Shown piece after piece: positions 16,776-26,064 of a DNA stretch of 64,000 nt. A program made the translations under genes and the position numbers. The notes beneath the pieces were generated by a model. The model searched no databases and was not told where the DNA came from. It was given only the letters and a program-made list of their open reading frames with translations. Positions within the stretch are counted from its first letter, which is position 1, and every line of letters starts with the position of its first letter. Source of the stretch: TMP-86 sp039807285 (GTDB taxonomy: Bacteria; Pseudomonadota; Gammaproteobacteria; Steroidobacterales; Steroidobacteraceae). The stretch is from the NCBI GenBank assembly GCA_044226785.1, contig JBGAGK010000025.1:4066-68065 (forward strand), given 5' to 3'.

Positions 16776-17738
16776 ATGTCGCAACCAGTCGATCTCGACC
16801 CGAAGGCGCTGCGCCACGCGCTAGGGATGTTCGGAACCGGCGTCACCATCGTCACCGCGCGCGATGACGGCGGCACGCCGGTGGGTGTGACCGCCAACAG
16901 CTTCAACTCGGTGTCGCTGAATCCGCCGCTGGTGCTGTGGAGCATCGCCCGTTCCGCGCGCTCCTGCGCCGCCTTCATGCAGGCGCGCCACTGGAACGTG
17001 CACGTGCTGTCGGCGGAGCAGCAGGCGTTGTCGAACCGCTTCGCCCGGCAGGGCGAGGACAAATTCGCCGGCGTGGACTTGGATGGAGGGATGACCGAGG
17101 CGCCGCTGCTGCGCGGTTGCAGCGCGAGGTTCCAGTGCCGGCTGCGCTTCACCTATGACGGCGGCGATCACATCATCCTGGTGGGCGAGGTGCTGGGGTT
17201 CGACCGCTCCGAGCAGGCGCCGCTCCTGTACGTCACGGGCAACTATGCGATCGCCAGTCCGCGATCGCCGGCGGTGTCGACGGCGCAAGGGGTGGCCGGC
17301 GGCAACGGACCGTTCACCGAAGACCTGCTGGGATTCCTGCTGGGCAGGGCGCATCTGCTGTACACGCATGCCTTCCGCCCGGCGTTGACCGCGCGCGGAC
17401 TCGACGATGCCGACTTCTACATTCTGTCGCTGATGGCTCTGCGTCAGCCGCTCGATGAGCGCGAGCTGCGGGCGCATCTGGGCTTCACCGGTATCGATCT
17501 GAGCGCGGTGACGATGCATCGGCTGGTGGAACGCGGCCTGGTCAGCGCCGATGAGCGCAGTCATTACCAGCTCACGGACCACGGACAGGATCTGCTGATG
17601 GGTGCGCTCGCCGCCTGCAAGGCGGTGCAGGAGGACCTGATCGACCGCATCGGTGCGATCGAGGTGGCCTCGCTGCGCAATCTGCTGAAACGCGTCATAC
17701 TCGCCATCGATCCGGGTCTGCCGAAAGTCTGGGAGTGA
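16776..17738 (+). CDS. Flavin reductase fused to a MarR-like winged-helix domain
   Basis: A 320-residue two-domain protein. Residues 1 to about 165 are a HpaC-type flavin reductase (LRHALGMFGTGVTIVTAR, GVTANSFNSVSLNPPLVLWSI, HIILVGEVLGF). Residues about 190-320 resemble a MarR winged helix (LREL...LGFTGIDLSAVTMHRLVERGLV then YQLTDHGQDLL). This layout is known for the C1 reductase of the two-component 4-hydroxyphenylacetate hydroxylase of Acinetobacter baumannii, where the C-terminal domain is regulatory and phenol-responsive. It follows the HpaB-like gene by about 30 bp and overlaps the next TetR gene by 4 bp. Confidence 0.88.
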   Translation: MSQPVDLDPKALRHALGMFGTGVTIVTARDDGGTPVGVTANSFNSVSLNPPLVLWSIARSARSCAAFMQARHWNVHVLSAEQQALSNRFARQGEDKFAGVDLDGGMTEAPLLRGCSARFQCRLRFTYDGGDHIILVGEVLGFDRSEQAPLLYVTGNYAIASPRSPAVSTAQGVAGGNGPFTEDLLGFLLGRAHLLYTHAFRPALTARGLDDADFYILSLMALRQPLDERELRAHLGFTGIDLSAVTMHRLVERGLVSADERSHYQLTDHGQDLLMGALAACKAVQEDLIDRIGAIEVASLRNLLKRVILAIDPGLPKVWE

Positions 17739-18382
17739 TGAGAGCAAAATCCGCCAACTTGCGCTTCCTGTCGGCCGCCGACCGGGTGTTTCTGAAATCC
17801 GGTTACGACGGCACCACCATACGCGCCATCGCGCAGGAGGCCGGCACCAGCCTTGCCCATCTGAGCCGGCAGTGGACCGGCAAGGAGCACCTGTTCCGCG
17901 AAGTGTTCGCGCGGCATTTCGATCGCATCCACTCGGCGCAGAACCAGCGGCTGGATGCGGTGGAGAAAACGGCGGCGCATGGCCGCCCGACGGTGCGCGC
18001 CATCTTGCAGGCCTTCTACGATCCCGCGCTGCATGCCAGCGTCGGCCCTCGCGAGCAGCGTCTGAGCCACATGGTGTATTGCCGCGCGCTGGTGGACCCG
18101 GCGCCGCCGGTGCGGCGCATCGTGGCCGGGCTGATCCGGCAGATGAGTCAGCGGGTCATCGACCTGCTACGGCGAGCACTGCCCGGGCAGGATGCGGAGA
18201 CTTTTTATCTCGTGGTGGCGATCGCCATGGGCGCGTACATTCAGCCGCAGTTGTTCGGCATGCAGCTCGCGCGCGCCGTCGGCGTGCGCTTCACCGCCGT
18301 CGACTGGTCGCGCGCCAGCGAGTTCATGGCGAGCCTGGTGGATGGCGGGGTACGCCAGGTTCTGCTCGATCCCGAACGCTGA
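17735..18382 (+). CDS. TetR/AcrR-family transcriptional regulator
   Basis: A 215-residue regulator with the HTH at the N-terminus (LSAADRVFLKSGYDGTTIRAIAQEAGTSLAHLSRQWTGKEHLF) and a C-terminal helical effector domain. Its ATG overlaps the stop of the reductase gene (ATGA), so it is translated with the two-component hydroxylase and probably regulates it through the inverted repeat at 15245-15264. Convergent with the large LuxR regulator. Confidence 0.87.
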   Translation: MMRAKSANLRFLSAADRVFLKSGYDGTTIRAIAQEAGTSLAHLSRQWTGKEHLFREVFARHFDRIHSAQNQRLDAVEKTAAHGRPTVRAILQAFYDPALHASVGPREQRLSHMVYCRALVDPAPPVRRIVAGLIRQMSQRVIDLLRRALPGQDAETFYLVVAIAMGAYIQPQLFGMQLARAVGVRFTAVDWSRASEFMASLVDGGVRQVLLDPER

Positions 18383-18413
18383 TCGGGAGCAGTCGAGCCG
18401 GCCCTCGATCGGT

Positions 18414-21359
18414 TCAGGAAATCAAGCCCAGCAGACGGGCCTTGCGCGCGGCTTCCGAGCGTTTGCGCACGCCGAATTTGTCGTACACCCGCTGCAGGTA
18501 CCACTTGACCGACCCTTCCGTCAGGCCCAGCGCCTCGCCGATCTCCTTGTTCGACATGCGCATGGCGGCGATGCGCAGCACTTCCAGCTCGCGGCGGCTG
18601 AGCGAACCCAGCAGGCCCGCGGCATCGGTCTCGGCACCCGCCTCGCGTTCCTCGCGCCCGCCGGCGCGTTGCGCCTCGCCCAGCAGTTCCTGAGCATAGC
18701 GGCTCAAGCCCGAGGCGGTGGTCAGGCGGGATTCGGCCATTTTCTCGAGCAGGGTGCCGATGACGCCGCCCTCGTCCAGGAAAGTGCGCATCAGGCGCGC
18801 GTTTTCCGCGTGGCGAATCGCGCTGTCGATGGCGCGCGTCGCCGGAGCCTGCTGGCCGTCGACGAACAGCGCCCTGGCCTGCAGCAGTTCCCACTGCACG
18901 ATCAGCGGCACGGCCAGCGTCGATGACAGCACCCGGCGCCAATGTCGGATGACTTCCAGCGCAGGTCCCGCGCGGCCGTGCGCGATGGCGATGCGCACCC
19001 AGGACTCGGCTTCGCTCGCGCCGCGCAGCGTCGCGCGGGTATGGCGCGCGAGCAGTTGCGAGGGCGAGAGTGCGGCCAGTTCCGGATTCACCGCGACCGC
19101 TTGCGTAAGCTGTCCGCCGGCCAGCAATAGCCGGACCATGGCGGACTCCGCTTCCACCTGCAGCCGACGTAGTCCGCGTGAAGCGCCGAACACGCGGGCG
19201 TCCTTGAGCATCTGCACGGCTTTCTCGGCGGCGCCGTCCAGCCACAGGATCCTGGCATGCGTCAGCCAGCCGGTCACGAGCTGATCCACCAGGCCGAAGC
19301 TCGTGGCATGCGACAAGTAACGGTCGATGAGCTGGCGCGCACCGGCCAGGTCGTTGCGCTCATACAGGAGCGCCGCCAGCTGCATCGCCGGCACCGAGGC
19401 CAGATCGTCGGAGTGACGGCTCAGATGACGTGCGGTGGCCATGCCCTTGCCGAGGATGCGGTTGGCATCGTCGAAGCGGCCGGCCGTCATGTAGGCCGCG
19501 CCGATGCGCGCGGCATCGAAGACATCGCCGTACTCGCTGCCGGCCGCCTCGTTGAGCGGGCGGGTGAGAGTGGCGATGCGGTCGATTTGCGCAAGACTAA
19601 GCTGGCCGCGCTGCGCATCCAGCAGATCGTGGTAGATGCTGGCCTTCAGATACGGGATCAGCGGCGGTTCGCGCGCCAGCAGCCGTTCCGCCAGCTTCTC
19701 CGCCACGTCCAGTTCGTCCTTGAAGATGGCGATGTTGAGCTGCCGGTGCTGGATGTAGCTTTCCAGCAGGTCGATGTTCGGTGCAGGTGTGCCGGACCCG
19801 GCCCGCAAGTGCGCCACGCGCTCGCGACAGATGCGCAGCACGTCCTCGGCGTCTTCCAGGCGCCAGGTGGAGATCAGCCGCCACGCCACCATCAGCAGCA
19901 CGGTGGGCAGGCGGTTGCGGATTTCCGTCGGCAGGAGCGTGGCCAGGCGCACCACGGTGGGCTGGTCGTCCGAGGAGAACAGCCGGTCGCAGCGGGCCTC
20001 GAGTATCTCTCCCGCGCGCCCGGCATCGCCCGCGGCCAGCGCATGTTCGATCGCCTCGAGCGACAGGCCGGCGCCCACCAGCCAGTCGCAGGCCGCGCGG
20101 TGCAGGCCCGCAACCTCGTCGCGGTGCAGGTCGAGGAGCTTGCGCTGCAGGAACTGTGAGAACAGGTAGTGATAGCGATACCAGGTGCGGCTCGGGTCCA
20201 GCGGCATGATGAACAGCCCCTTGGCCTCGCACAGCTCGATCAGCTCCTGCGCGTCGCGCTCGCCGCTGACCGCGGCGCACAGTTCCGCGCAGAAGCGTTC
20301 GAGGATCGAGGTGCGCAGCAGGAAGCGTTGCAGCCGCTGCGGCTGGCGCGCGAACAATTCCTCGCCGAAGAACGCCACCAGCTGGCGCCGGTCGCCGGTG
20401 AGACTGGAGAGCATCTCGGCGCGGCTGTCCGCTTCTCCCAGCACCATGCTGGTCAGGCGCAGCCCCACCGCCCAGCCTTCGGTGCGTTGCTCGATCACCG
20501 ACACTTCTTCGGCGGACAGATCAACCGGCCCGTTGCGGGAAAAGAACTCGATCACTTCTTCGCGCGCGAAACGCAGGTCATCGGCATCCAATTCCGCCAA
20601 GTCGCCGTAGGCGCGCAGGCGGCCCATCAGCAGCGCCGGCGCCTGGCGCGTGGTCAGGATCATGCGAAAGGCCGGACCGGTGGCCTCGATCAGCGTGGCA
20701 AGGCAGTCGATGGCGATGCGTTCGGTGATGTTGTGGATGTCGTCGATGCACAGGATCAGCCGGCGCCGGTGCGACAGGATGGCATTCACCAGCGACTGCA
20801 TCGCCAGGCGCGGTCCCAGCGCGCGCCCCGGCGTGCGCCGCGGCAGGTCGGCGGCGATGTTGGCATGCGACAGAGCGTCGGCCAAATTTTCCAGCAACAG
20901 CAGCGGGTCGTCTTCGGCCGCGGTGGCGCCCAACCAGGCCACATCGTCATCGCTCCGAGCCGCGGCCCATTGCGACAGCAGGCTGGTTTTGCCATAACCG
21001 GGAGGCGCCTGGATGAGGGTGATCGCCGCGCCGTCCACTGCCGCATCCAGCCTCGCGATGAGCCGTTCGCGCCTGATCAGCAGCGATGATCGCTGCGGAA
21101 TGCGTGTCCGCAGGCGTCCCAGACTCGCGGAGGGCAGGTCGGCGGGTGCCGGGGTCGCGGCGGACTTGGCGGACGCGGCGGACGCGGTGGATGTAACGGA
21201 CTTGGCGGATGCGGCGGGCGCGGCGGATGCAAGTGCGGAGGCGGTGGTGGTAGTGGCGCCGGTGTTGGTGGCGGCCGAGGGCGCGCTGGCGCGTGCGCCT
21301 TGCTCATGGCCCGCCGCGGGCCGCGGTTTGCCGCCTTTCCTCGACTCCGACATCCTCAT
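18414..21359 (-). CDS. MalT-like LuxR-family ATP-dependent regulator (LAL)
   Basis: A 981-residue STAND-type regulator. Residues about 21-75 are a low-complexity Ala/Ser/Thr linker. The NTPase has Walker A at 118-125 (APPGYGKT) and Walker B at 201-207 (LILCIDD), with the ILTTRQAP sensor strand. A long helical, TPR-like middle follows, and a GerE/LuxR HTH ends the protein (LSRRELEVLRIAAMRMSNKEIGEALG, SVKWYLQRVYDKFGV). Such proteins bind ATP plus an inducer and activate transcription. It sits divergent from the esterase gene in the middle of the aromatic block, so it is a candidate master activator. Inducer unknown. Confidence 0.92.
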   Translation of the reverse strand: MRMSESRKGGKPRPAAGHEQGARASAPSAATNTGATTTTASALASAAPAASAKSVTSTASAASAKSAATPAPADLPSASLGRLRTRIPQRSSLLIRRERLIARLDAAVDGAAITLIQAPPGYGKTSLLSQWAAARSDDDVAWLGATAAEDDPLLLLENLADALSHANIAADLPRRTPGRALGPRLAMQSLVNAILSHRRRLILCIDDIHNITERIAIDCLATLIEATGPAFRMILTTRQAPALLMGRLRAYGDLAELDADDLRFAREEVIEFFSRNGPVDLSAEEVSVIEQRTEGWAVGLRLTSMVLGEADSRAEMLSSLTGDRRQLVAFFGEELFARQPQRLQRFLLRTSILERFCAELCAAVSGERDAQELIELCEAKGLFIMPLDPSRTWYRYHYLFSQFLQRKLLDLHRDEVAGLHRAACDWLVGAGLSLEAIEHALAAGDAGRAGEILEARCDRLFSSDDQPTVVRLATLLPTEIRNRLPTVLLMVAWRLISTWRLEDAEDVLRICRERVAHLRAGSGTPAPNIDLLESYIQHRQLNIAIFKDELDVAEKLAERLLAREPPLIPYLKASIYHDLLDAQRGQLSLAQIDRIATLTRPLNEAAGSEYGDVFDAARIGAAYMTAGRFDDANRILGKGMATARHLSRHSDDLASVPAMQLAALLYERNDLAGARQLIDRYLSHATSFGLVDQLVTGWLTHARILWLDGAAEKAVQMLKDARVFGASRGLRRLQVEAESAMVRLLLAGGQLTQAVAVNPELAALSPSQLLARHTRATLRGASEAESWVRIAIAHGRAGPALEVIRHWRRVLSSTLAVPLIVQWELLQARALFVDGQQAPATRAIDSAIRHAENARLMRTFLDEGGVIGTLLEKMAESRLTTASGLSRYAQELLGEAQRAGGREEREAGAETDAAGLLGSLSRRELEVLRIAAMRMSNKEIGEALGLTEGSVKWYLQRVYDKFGVRKRSEAARKARLLGLIS

Positions 21360-21644
21360 CCCCTCATCGACCGGGCAGTGATGCCTCGCGGGTCGCCGCC
21401 AAACGGATCGGCGACACCCTAATCCGGATACGCCGCTGCGCGCAAGGCTCGGCCACGTCCCCGAGCCGGAGGCGTTCGCGAACCGCGGCGGCCCGACTTT
21501 TCGGCAGGTTCGAAAACCGCGCTCGGGCCGCTAGTATTCGTCAAAGATACGGCATCGACCCTGCCCACATGCGCCAGGTCGATATGGCTTCGGCCCAGCG
21601 CCCGCGCCGCGGATCGCTCGGCCATGACCTTCGCAGGATGGAAT

Positions 21645-22796
21645 ATGACAGCGGATCTGGATATCGAGCAGTTGAACAGGGTCAAGGCGGCGGTTGAAGC
21701 CGACGTGGCGGGTGGCTCCTACTACGGCGCCGTGCTGGGCGTCTCGCGCGGCGGGGCGCCGGCCTGGTTTGCGACCGTGGGCTGCGGCGATCGGGCCGGG
21801 CGGCGGCCGCTGGCGCAGGATTCGGTGTTCTCGGTGTTCTCGATCACCAAGGCCTTCACCAACCTGCTGGTGTTCAAGGCCATCGACCGGGGCCAGCTGG
21901 CACTCACCACGCGCGTGTCCGAGGTAATCCCGGAATTCAGCGGCGGGCTGCGCCAGAGCGTGACCTTTTACCATCTGCTCACACAGAGCTCGGGCTTGCC
22001 GGCCATTTTCACCCTGGGTCCCGGCCAGTACATCGACCGCTTCGAGGAGGTGCTGCCGCAGGTGCTGCAGCTTGCGCACTGCGAGTGCCCGCCCGGCGAG
22101 CGCGTGACTTATTCGCCGATGGTGGCGCATGTGCTGATGGCGGAGTCGGTGCGCCGGCTGGACCCGAAGAAGCGTTCGATCCGCCAGCTCATGGTCGATG
22201 AGGTGTTCACGCCGCTGGGCATGAAGGACACCGCGCTCGGTGTGCGCGCCGACCTCAAGCCCCGGCACGTGGTGCCGGACCTGCGCGGCAACGTGCCCGC
22301 GCAGCACCTGGGACACAGCAATTACGGTTCGGACGGCGCGTTCGAGGAGGAGCATGCGGAAATGCCCTGGGTGGGGGCGATCTCCACCGTGCCCGACCTG
22401 CTGCGCTATGCGCAGATGCTGCGGCGAGGAGGGGCAAGCCAGGACGGCATCCGCGTCGTCTCGCGCGCCCTGCTGGAACAGGCCACCATCAACCGCACCG
22501 GCGACAAGCCCAACGAACTGCTGCGCCAGCTCGGATTCTCGCGCGGCTGGGAAACCGCGCCCGCCTACATCGGGCTGGGGTTCTTCCTGCGCGGCGAGGC
22601 CATCTGCCGGCACCAGTTCGGCACGCTGGCGAGTGCGCGCACGCACGGCCATCAGGGCGCGGGGAGCGGCGTGGTGTGGGTGGATCCGGCGCGCGAGCTG
22701 TGCTTCGCGATGCTGTCCGCCGGCGTGCTGCACGAAGCCGACAACATCGAGCGTTTCCAGCGCCTGTCCGACATGGTGATCGCGGCCGCGGAATGA
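21645..22796 (+). CDS. Serine hydrolase of the beta-lactamase/EstB family, paralog 1
   Basis: A 383-residue class C beta-lactamase-fold hydrolase. The nucleophile motif S-x-x-K is SITK at 66-69 and the Tyr of the Y-x-N-like motif is Tyr156 (YSP, so the Asn is replaced by Pro as in EstB-type esterases). No signal peptide is seen, so it is cytoplasmic. Together with its paralog 125 bp downstream it probably hydrolyses an ester or amide in the aromatic pathway. The ATG at 21645 is chosen over one at 21624 on a GGATGGA box. The 285-bp gap upstream (21360-21644) shows no further gene. Confidence 0.87.
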   Translation: MTADLDIEQLNRVKAAVEADVAGGSYYGAVLGVSRGGAPAWFATVGCGDRAGRRPLAQDSVFSVFSITKAFTNLLVFKAIDRGQLALTTRVSEVIPEFSGGLRQSVTFYHLLTQSSGLPAIFTLGPGQYIDRFEEVLPQVLQLAHCECPPGERVTYSPMVAHVLMAESVRRLDPKKRSIRQLMVDEVFTPLGMKDTALGVRADLKPRHVVPDLRGNVPAQHLGHSNYGSDGAFEEEHAEMPWVGAISTVPDLLRYAQMLRRGGASQDGIRVVSRALLEQATINRTGDKPNELLRQLGFSRGWETAPAYIGLGFFLRGEAICRHQFGTLASARTHGHQGAGSGVVWVDPARELCFAMLSAGVLHEADNIERFQRLSDMVIAAAE

Positions 22797-22855
22797 GCGG
22801 CGTCTGCCGCGGCTCGGGCACGCGCGGCCGCGCGGCATCCTGGACCCTGCCGACA

Positions 22856-22862
22856 GGATAGG
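22856..22862. promoter_or_regulatory. GGATAGG half-site upstream of the second esterase
   Basis: ggatagg is the reverse complement of the cctatcc half-site seen at 11832, 15190 and 36280. It is also the right arm of atcctg-N11-caggat (22837-22859). It lies 58 bp before the second hydrolase start. Confidence 0.25.
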
Positions 22863-22920
22863 ACCCACCGCCGCGCGGCTGCGGCAAGATGCTCCCGGTC
22901 GGTCACAGGTGGAACCAGCA

Positions 22921-24087
22921 ATGAACGAAGCAGCGGAAAGAGCCGGCATGTCGCCGGAGCGCATCGAGCGGGTACGAGCCTTCATCCAGGGCTACATCGA
23001 TGCGGGGCGGCATTACGGCGCGGAAATCGTGGTGGCGCGCAACGGCCAGGTGGCGCTGCACGAGGCTTTCGGCCATCGCGACGCGCAGCGCGAGCGTGCG
23101 CTGGAAAAAGGCGCGGTGTACAGCATTTTTTCCGTCAGCAAATCCTTTACCAGCGTGCTGTCGCTGGCCGCGATCGAGCGTGGCTGGTTCTCCCTCACCA
23201 CCAAGGTGTCCGAGCTCATCCCGGAGTTTCGCGGCGGGCGCCGCGAGAACATCACCGCGTACCAGCTCCTGACCCACCAGTCGGGTCTGCCCATGACTTT
23301 CACGCCGGTGCCGGGCATGTACATCGACCGGCTGGACGAGGTCATCGAGGCGATCTGCAAGTCCATCCACTGTGAATCCGAACCCGGGGTCGAGGCCAGC
23401 TATTCCCCCACCGTGAACCATTGCCTGCTGGGCGAAATGGTGCGCCGCGCCGACCCGAAGAAGCGCCGCTTCCGCGACATCGCGCAGGAGGAACTGCTGA
23501 CGCCGCTGCGCATGAAGGACACTTCGGTGGGCCTGCGGCGCGACCTGCGCGAGCGGCACATCAAGCCGGTGTGGCTGTTCGACAAATCACCGCTGAAGCA
23601 CCTGGGGCACAGCAACTACGGCACCGACGGCGCCTTCGAGGAGGAGGACGCCGAGATGCCGTGGGTGGGCATTTCCACCACCGCCGGCGATCTGTTCCGC
23701 CTGGCCGAGATGCTGCGCCGGGGCGGCGAACTGGACGGCGCGCGCGTGCTCTCGCCGGTCACCACCGCGCAGATGCAGATCAACCGCACCGGCGAGAAGA
23801 TCAACCAGCTGCACGGCAAGAATGCCGTGCAACGCGGCTGGGACGCGATGCCGGCGTATTCCGGCCTGGGCGTGTTTCTGCGCGGCACGGCCCTGTGCCA
23901 CCACCAGTTCGGCACGCTGACCTCTCCCCAGACCTTTGGCCAGCACGGCCAGGGCTCGGCGCTGTACTGGGTCGATCCCCTGTCCCAGGTGACCTTCGTG
24001 TTCCTGTCGCATGGCGTGATGGTGGAAGGCCAGAGCATCGAACGCTTCCAGCGGCTGTCCGATCTCGTCATCACCTCGGTGGTCTGA
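22921..24087 (+). CDS. Serine hydrolase of the beta-lactamase/EstB family, paralog 2
   Basis: A 388-residue paralog of the preceding gene; shared blocks include the LTTKVSELIPEF and HLGHSNYG-DGAFEEE-AEMPWVGIST segments. The nucleophile motif is SVSK at 71-74 and the Tyr is 161 (YSP). It is cytoplasmic and probably an esterase. The ATG at 22921 has GGTGGA upstream; a GTG at 22909 is the alternative. The two hydrolases, about equal in length, look like a tandem duplication that has diverged, possibly to split substrates. A small monooxygenase-fold gene follows. Confidence 0.87.
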   Translation: MNEAAERAGMSPERIERVRAFIQGYIDAGRHYGAEIVVARNGQVALHEAFGHRDAQRERALEKGAVYSIFSVSKSFTSVLSLAAIERGWFSLTTKVSELIPEFRGGRRENITAYQLLTHQSGLPMTFTPVPGMYIDRLDEVIEAICKSIHCESEPGVEASYSPTVNHCLLGEMVRRADPKKRRFRDIAQEELLTPLRMKDTSVGLRRDLRERHIKPVWLFDKSPLKHLGHSNYGTDGAFEEEDAEMPWVGISTTAGDLFRLAEMLRRGGELDGARVLSPVTTAQMQINRTGEKINQLHGKNAVQRGWDAMPAYSGLGVFLRGTALCHHQFGTLTSPQTFGQHGQGSALYWVDPLSQVTFVFLSHGVMVEGQSIERFQRLSDLVITSVV

Positions 24088-24117
24088 ATCCGCCTTGAAC
24101 CCATGGAGAATCCAGCG

Positions 24118-24429
24118 ATGACCTCACCATTGATCGTGGTCCGTTTCACGCCCAAGCCCGGCCTGCACGAGCGGGTGGAGGGCGTGCTGCGCGGCATGGT
24201 AGCCGCCACGCGTACCGAGCCGGGCAACCGGCGCTACGACCTGTTCAAGTCCGCCGATGCCTCCGGCGCTACTCTGTTCCACTTGGTCGAGCACTACGCG
24301 GACCAGGCGGCGATCGCGGCGCATCGCGAGACCGCCCACTACAAGCAGTACCGGATCGACATCATGCCGCTGCTGCAGGAACCTCCGCAGGTGCAGCTAT
24401 TGCAGGCCGTCGATTCGAAGCCATACTGA
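24118..24429 (+). CDS. ABM-domain protein (putative quinol monooxygenase)
   Basis: A 103-residue dimeric ferredoxin-like fold protein of the antibiotic biosynthesis monooxygenase family: IVVRFTPKPGLHERVEGVLRGMV, TEPGNRRYDLFKS, and LVEHYADQAAIAAHRETAHYKQY. Relatives include YgiN-type quinol monooxygenases. GGAG upstream supports the ATG at 24118. It lies between the esterases and the flavoprotein dehydrogenase on the same strand, so it may oxidise or detoxify a quinol intermediate; that is inference. Confidence 0.85.
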   Translation: MTSPLIVVRFTPKPGLHERVEGVLRGMVAATRTEPGNRRYDLFKSADASGATLFHLVEHYADQAAIAAHRETAHYKQYRIDIMPLLQEPPQVQLLQAVDSKPY

Positions 24430-24468
24430 AGGCACGCTCACCCGTACTGCGCCCATCAAGGTCATGCC

Positions 24469-26064
24469 ATGAAGACACCGCCCGGAGTATCCGCCGCCAG
24501 CTTCGAGCAGGCACTGCAGCAATGGCGCGGCGTGGTGGGCGAGGACTGGGTGTGGACCGCCCCGCAGGACTTGGATACGTACCGCGATTCCTACTCGCCG
24601 CTGTACGGTGAAGCGGCGGAGCGCATTGCCGGCGCCGTGGTGGCTCCCGACAGCGTGGAGCAGGTTCAGCAGATCCTGCGCATCGCCAATCGTGCGCGCA
24701 TCCCGCTGTACCCGATTTCCACCGGCAAGAACCTCACCTACGGCGGCTCCGCGCCGGCCTACTCAGGCAGCGTGATCCTGGACCTCAAGCGCATGAACCG
24801 CATTCTCGAGGTCAACGAGCGCAACGCCTACGCGCTGGTCGAGCCGGGCGTCAGCTACTTCGATCTGTACCGTTACATCCAGGAGCACAAGCTCAAGCTG
24901 TGGATCGACTGTCCCGATCCCGGCTGGGGGAGCCTCATCGGCAATTCCCTGGATCACGGCGCGGGTTACACCAATGCGCCGTTCCGCGATCATTTCGAGG
25001 CGCATTGCGGCATGGAAGTGGTGCTGGCGGACGGTGAGCTGCTGCGCACCGGCATGGGCGCGCTGCCCAATGCGCGGACCTGGCAGCAGTTTCGCTATGG
25101 CATGGGCCCCAGCGTCGATGGCCTGTTCGCGCAGTCGAACTTCGGCGTGGTCACCAAGATGGGATTCTGGCTGATGCCGGAACCCGAATGCGCGCTGCTG
25201 CTCAGCGCCGAGGCGGGGCGCCATGACGATGGACCGGCGTTCATCGACACGCTGGCGCAGTTGAGCTACGCGGACCTGATCTCCTCGCAGTTGTTCATCG
25301 AAAGTCCGGTGATGGGATATCCCATGAATCCGGAACTGGCCAAGCTGCGCGCCGATTGGAGCGACAAACGCGTAGCGGCGCTGGATGACTACGCGCGCCG
25401 CAGCGGCGCAACGTTCTGGAGCGCGCCGTTTGCCCTGTACGGGCCGGAAGACGTGATCCGCGCCAAGCTCAAGCATATTCGCGAGCGCGTCGAGCGTATC
25501 CCGGGCGCGCGGGTGCGTGAACTGGACTGCCTGCATTTCCCGCTGGCCGCGGAGCAGATATCGGCGGCGCCCGACAAGTCGCGCCTGGGGATTCCCAACC
25601 TGTCCTATTTCGCCTCGCGCTTCGCCCCCGGCGCGCCGTTGTTCGAGGGGCACATCGACTTCTCGCCGGTGGTGCCGCTGGACGGCAGGACGGTGCGGGA
25701 AGCGCAGGACCTGTTCGACCGGATCTGCCAGTCCTACGGCATCGCGCCGCTCGGCGGCCGGCTGCTGCTGTATCACCTGCGCGCGGCCTGCCTCATCTAT
25801 GCCATCCCGGTGGGGCGCGATGCGCAGGCCAACGCCAAGGCGCGAGAGGGTTTCGCGCGGCTGATGGATGTGGCGGCCGAGCACGGCTGGGGCGAGTACC
25901 GCATCCATCCGGCGTTCATGGACAAGGGCATCGGCTTTTACAGCTTCAACGATCACGCACTGCGGCGTTTCCACGAGCGTCTGAAGGATGCCGTCGATCC
26001 CAACGGCATCCTGTCCGCCGGACGTTACGGCATCTGGCCCCGGCATCTGCGGGGACGGACATGA
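24469..26064 (+). CDS. 4-Cresol dehydrogenase-like flavoprotein subunit, copy A (VAO/PCMH family)
   Basis: A 531-residue FAD enzyme of the vanillyl-alcohol-oxidase/p-cresol methylhydroxylase family. The FAD-binding half shows YPISTGKNLTYGGSAPAYSGSVILDLKRMN and the WGSLIGNSLDHGAGY segment; the substrate domain ends FNDHALRRFHERLKDAVDPNGILSAGRYGIWP. The family oxidises para-alkylphenols (4-cresol, eugenol, vanillyl alcohol types) through a quinone methide and passes electrons to a cytochrome c. The cytochrome gene overlaps its stop by 4 bp. A second complete pair lies at 28.3-30.4 kb on the other strand. Natural substrate unknown. Confidence 0.92.
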   Translation: MKTPPGVSAASFEQALQQWRGVVGEDWVWTAPQDLDTYRDSYSPLYGEAAERIAGAVVAPDSVEQVQQILRIANRARIPLYPISTGKNLTYGGSAPAYSGSVILDLKRMNRILEVNERNAYALVEPGVSYFDLYRYIQEHKLKLWIDCPDPGWGSLIGNSLDHGAGYTNAPFRDHFEAHCGMEVVLADGELLRTGMGALPNARTWQQFRYGMGPSVDGLFAQSNFGVVTKMGFWLMPEPECALLLSAEAGRHDDGPAFIDTLAQLSYADLISSQLFIESPVMGYPMNPELAKLRADWSDKRVAALDDYARRSGATFWSAPFALYGPEDVIRAKLKHIRERVERIPGARVRELDCLHFPLAAEQISAAPDKSRLGIPNLSYFASRFAPGAPLFEGHIDFSPVVPLDGRTVREAQDLFDRICQSYGIAPLGGRLLLYHLRAACLIYAIPVGRDAQANAKAREGFARLMDVAAEHGWGEYRIHPAFMDKGIGFYSFNDHALRRFHERLKDAVDPNGILSAGRYGIWPRHLRGRT

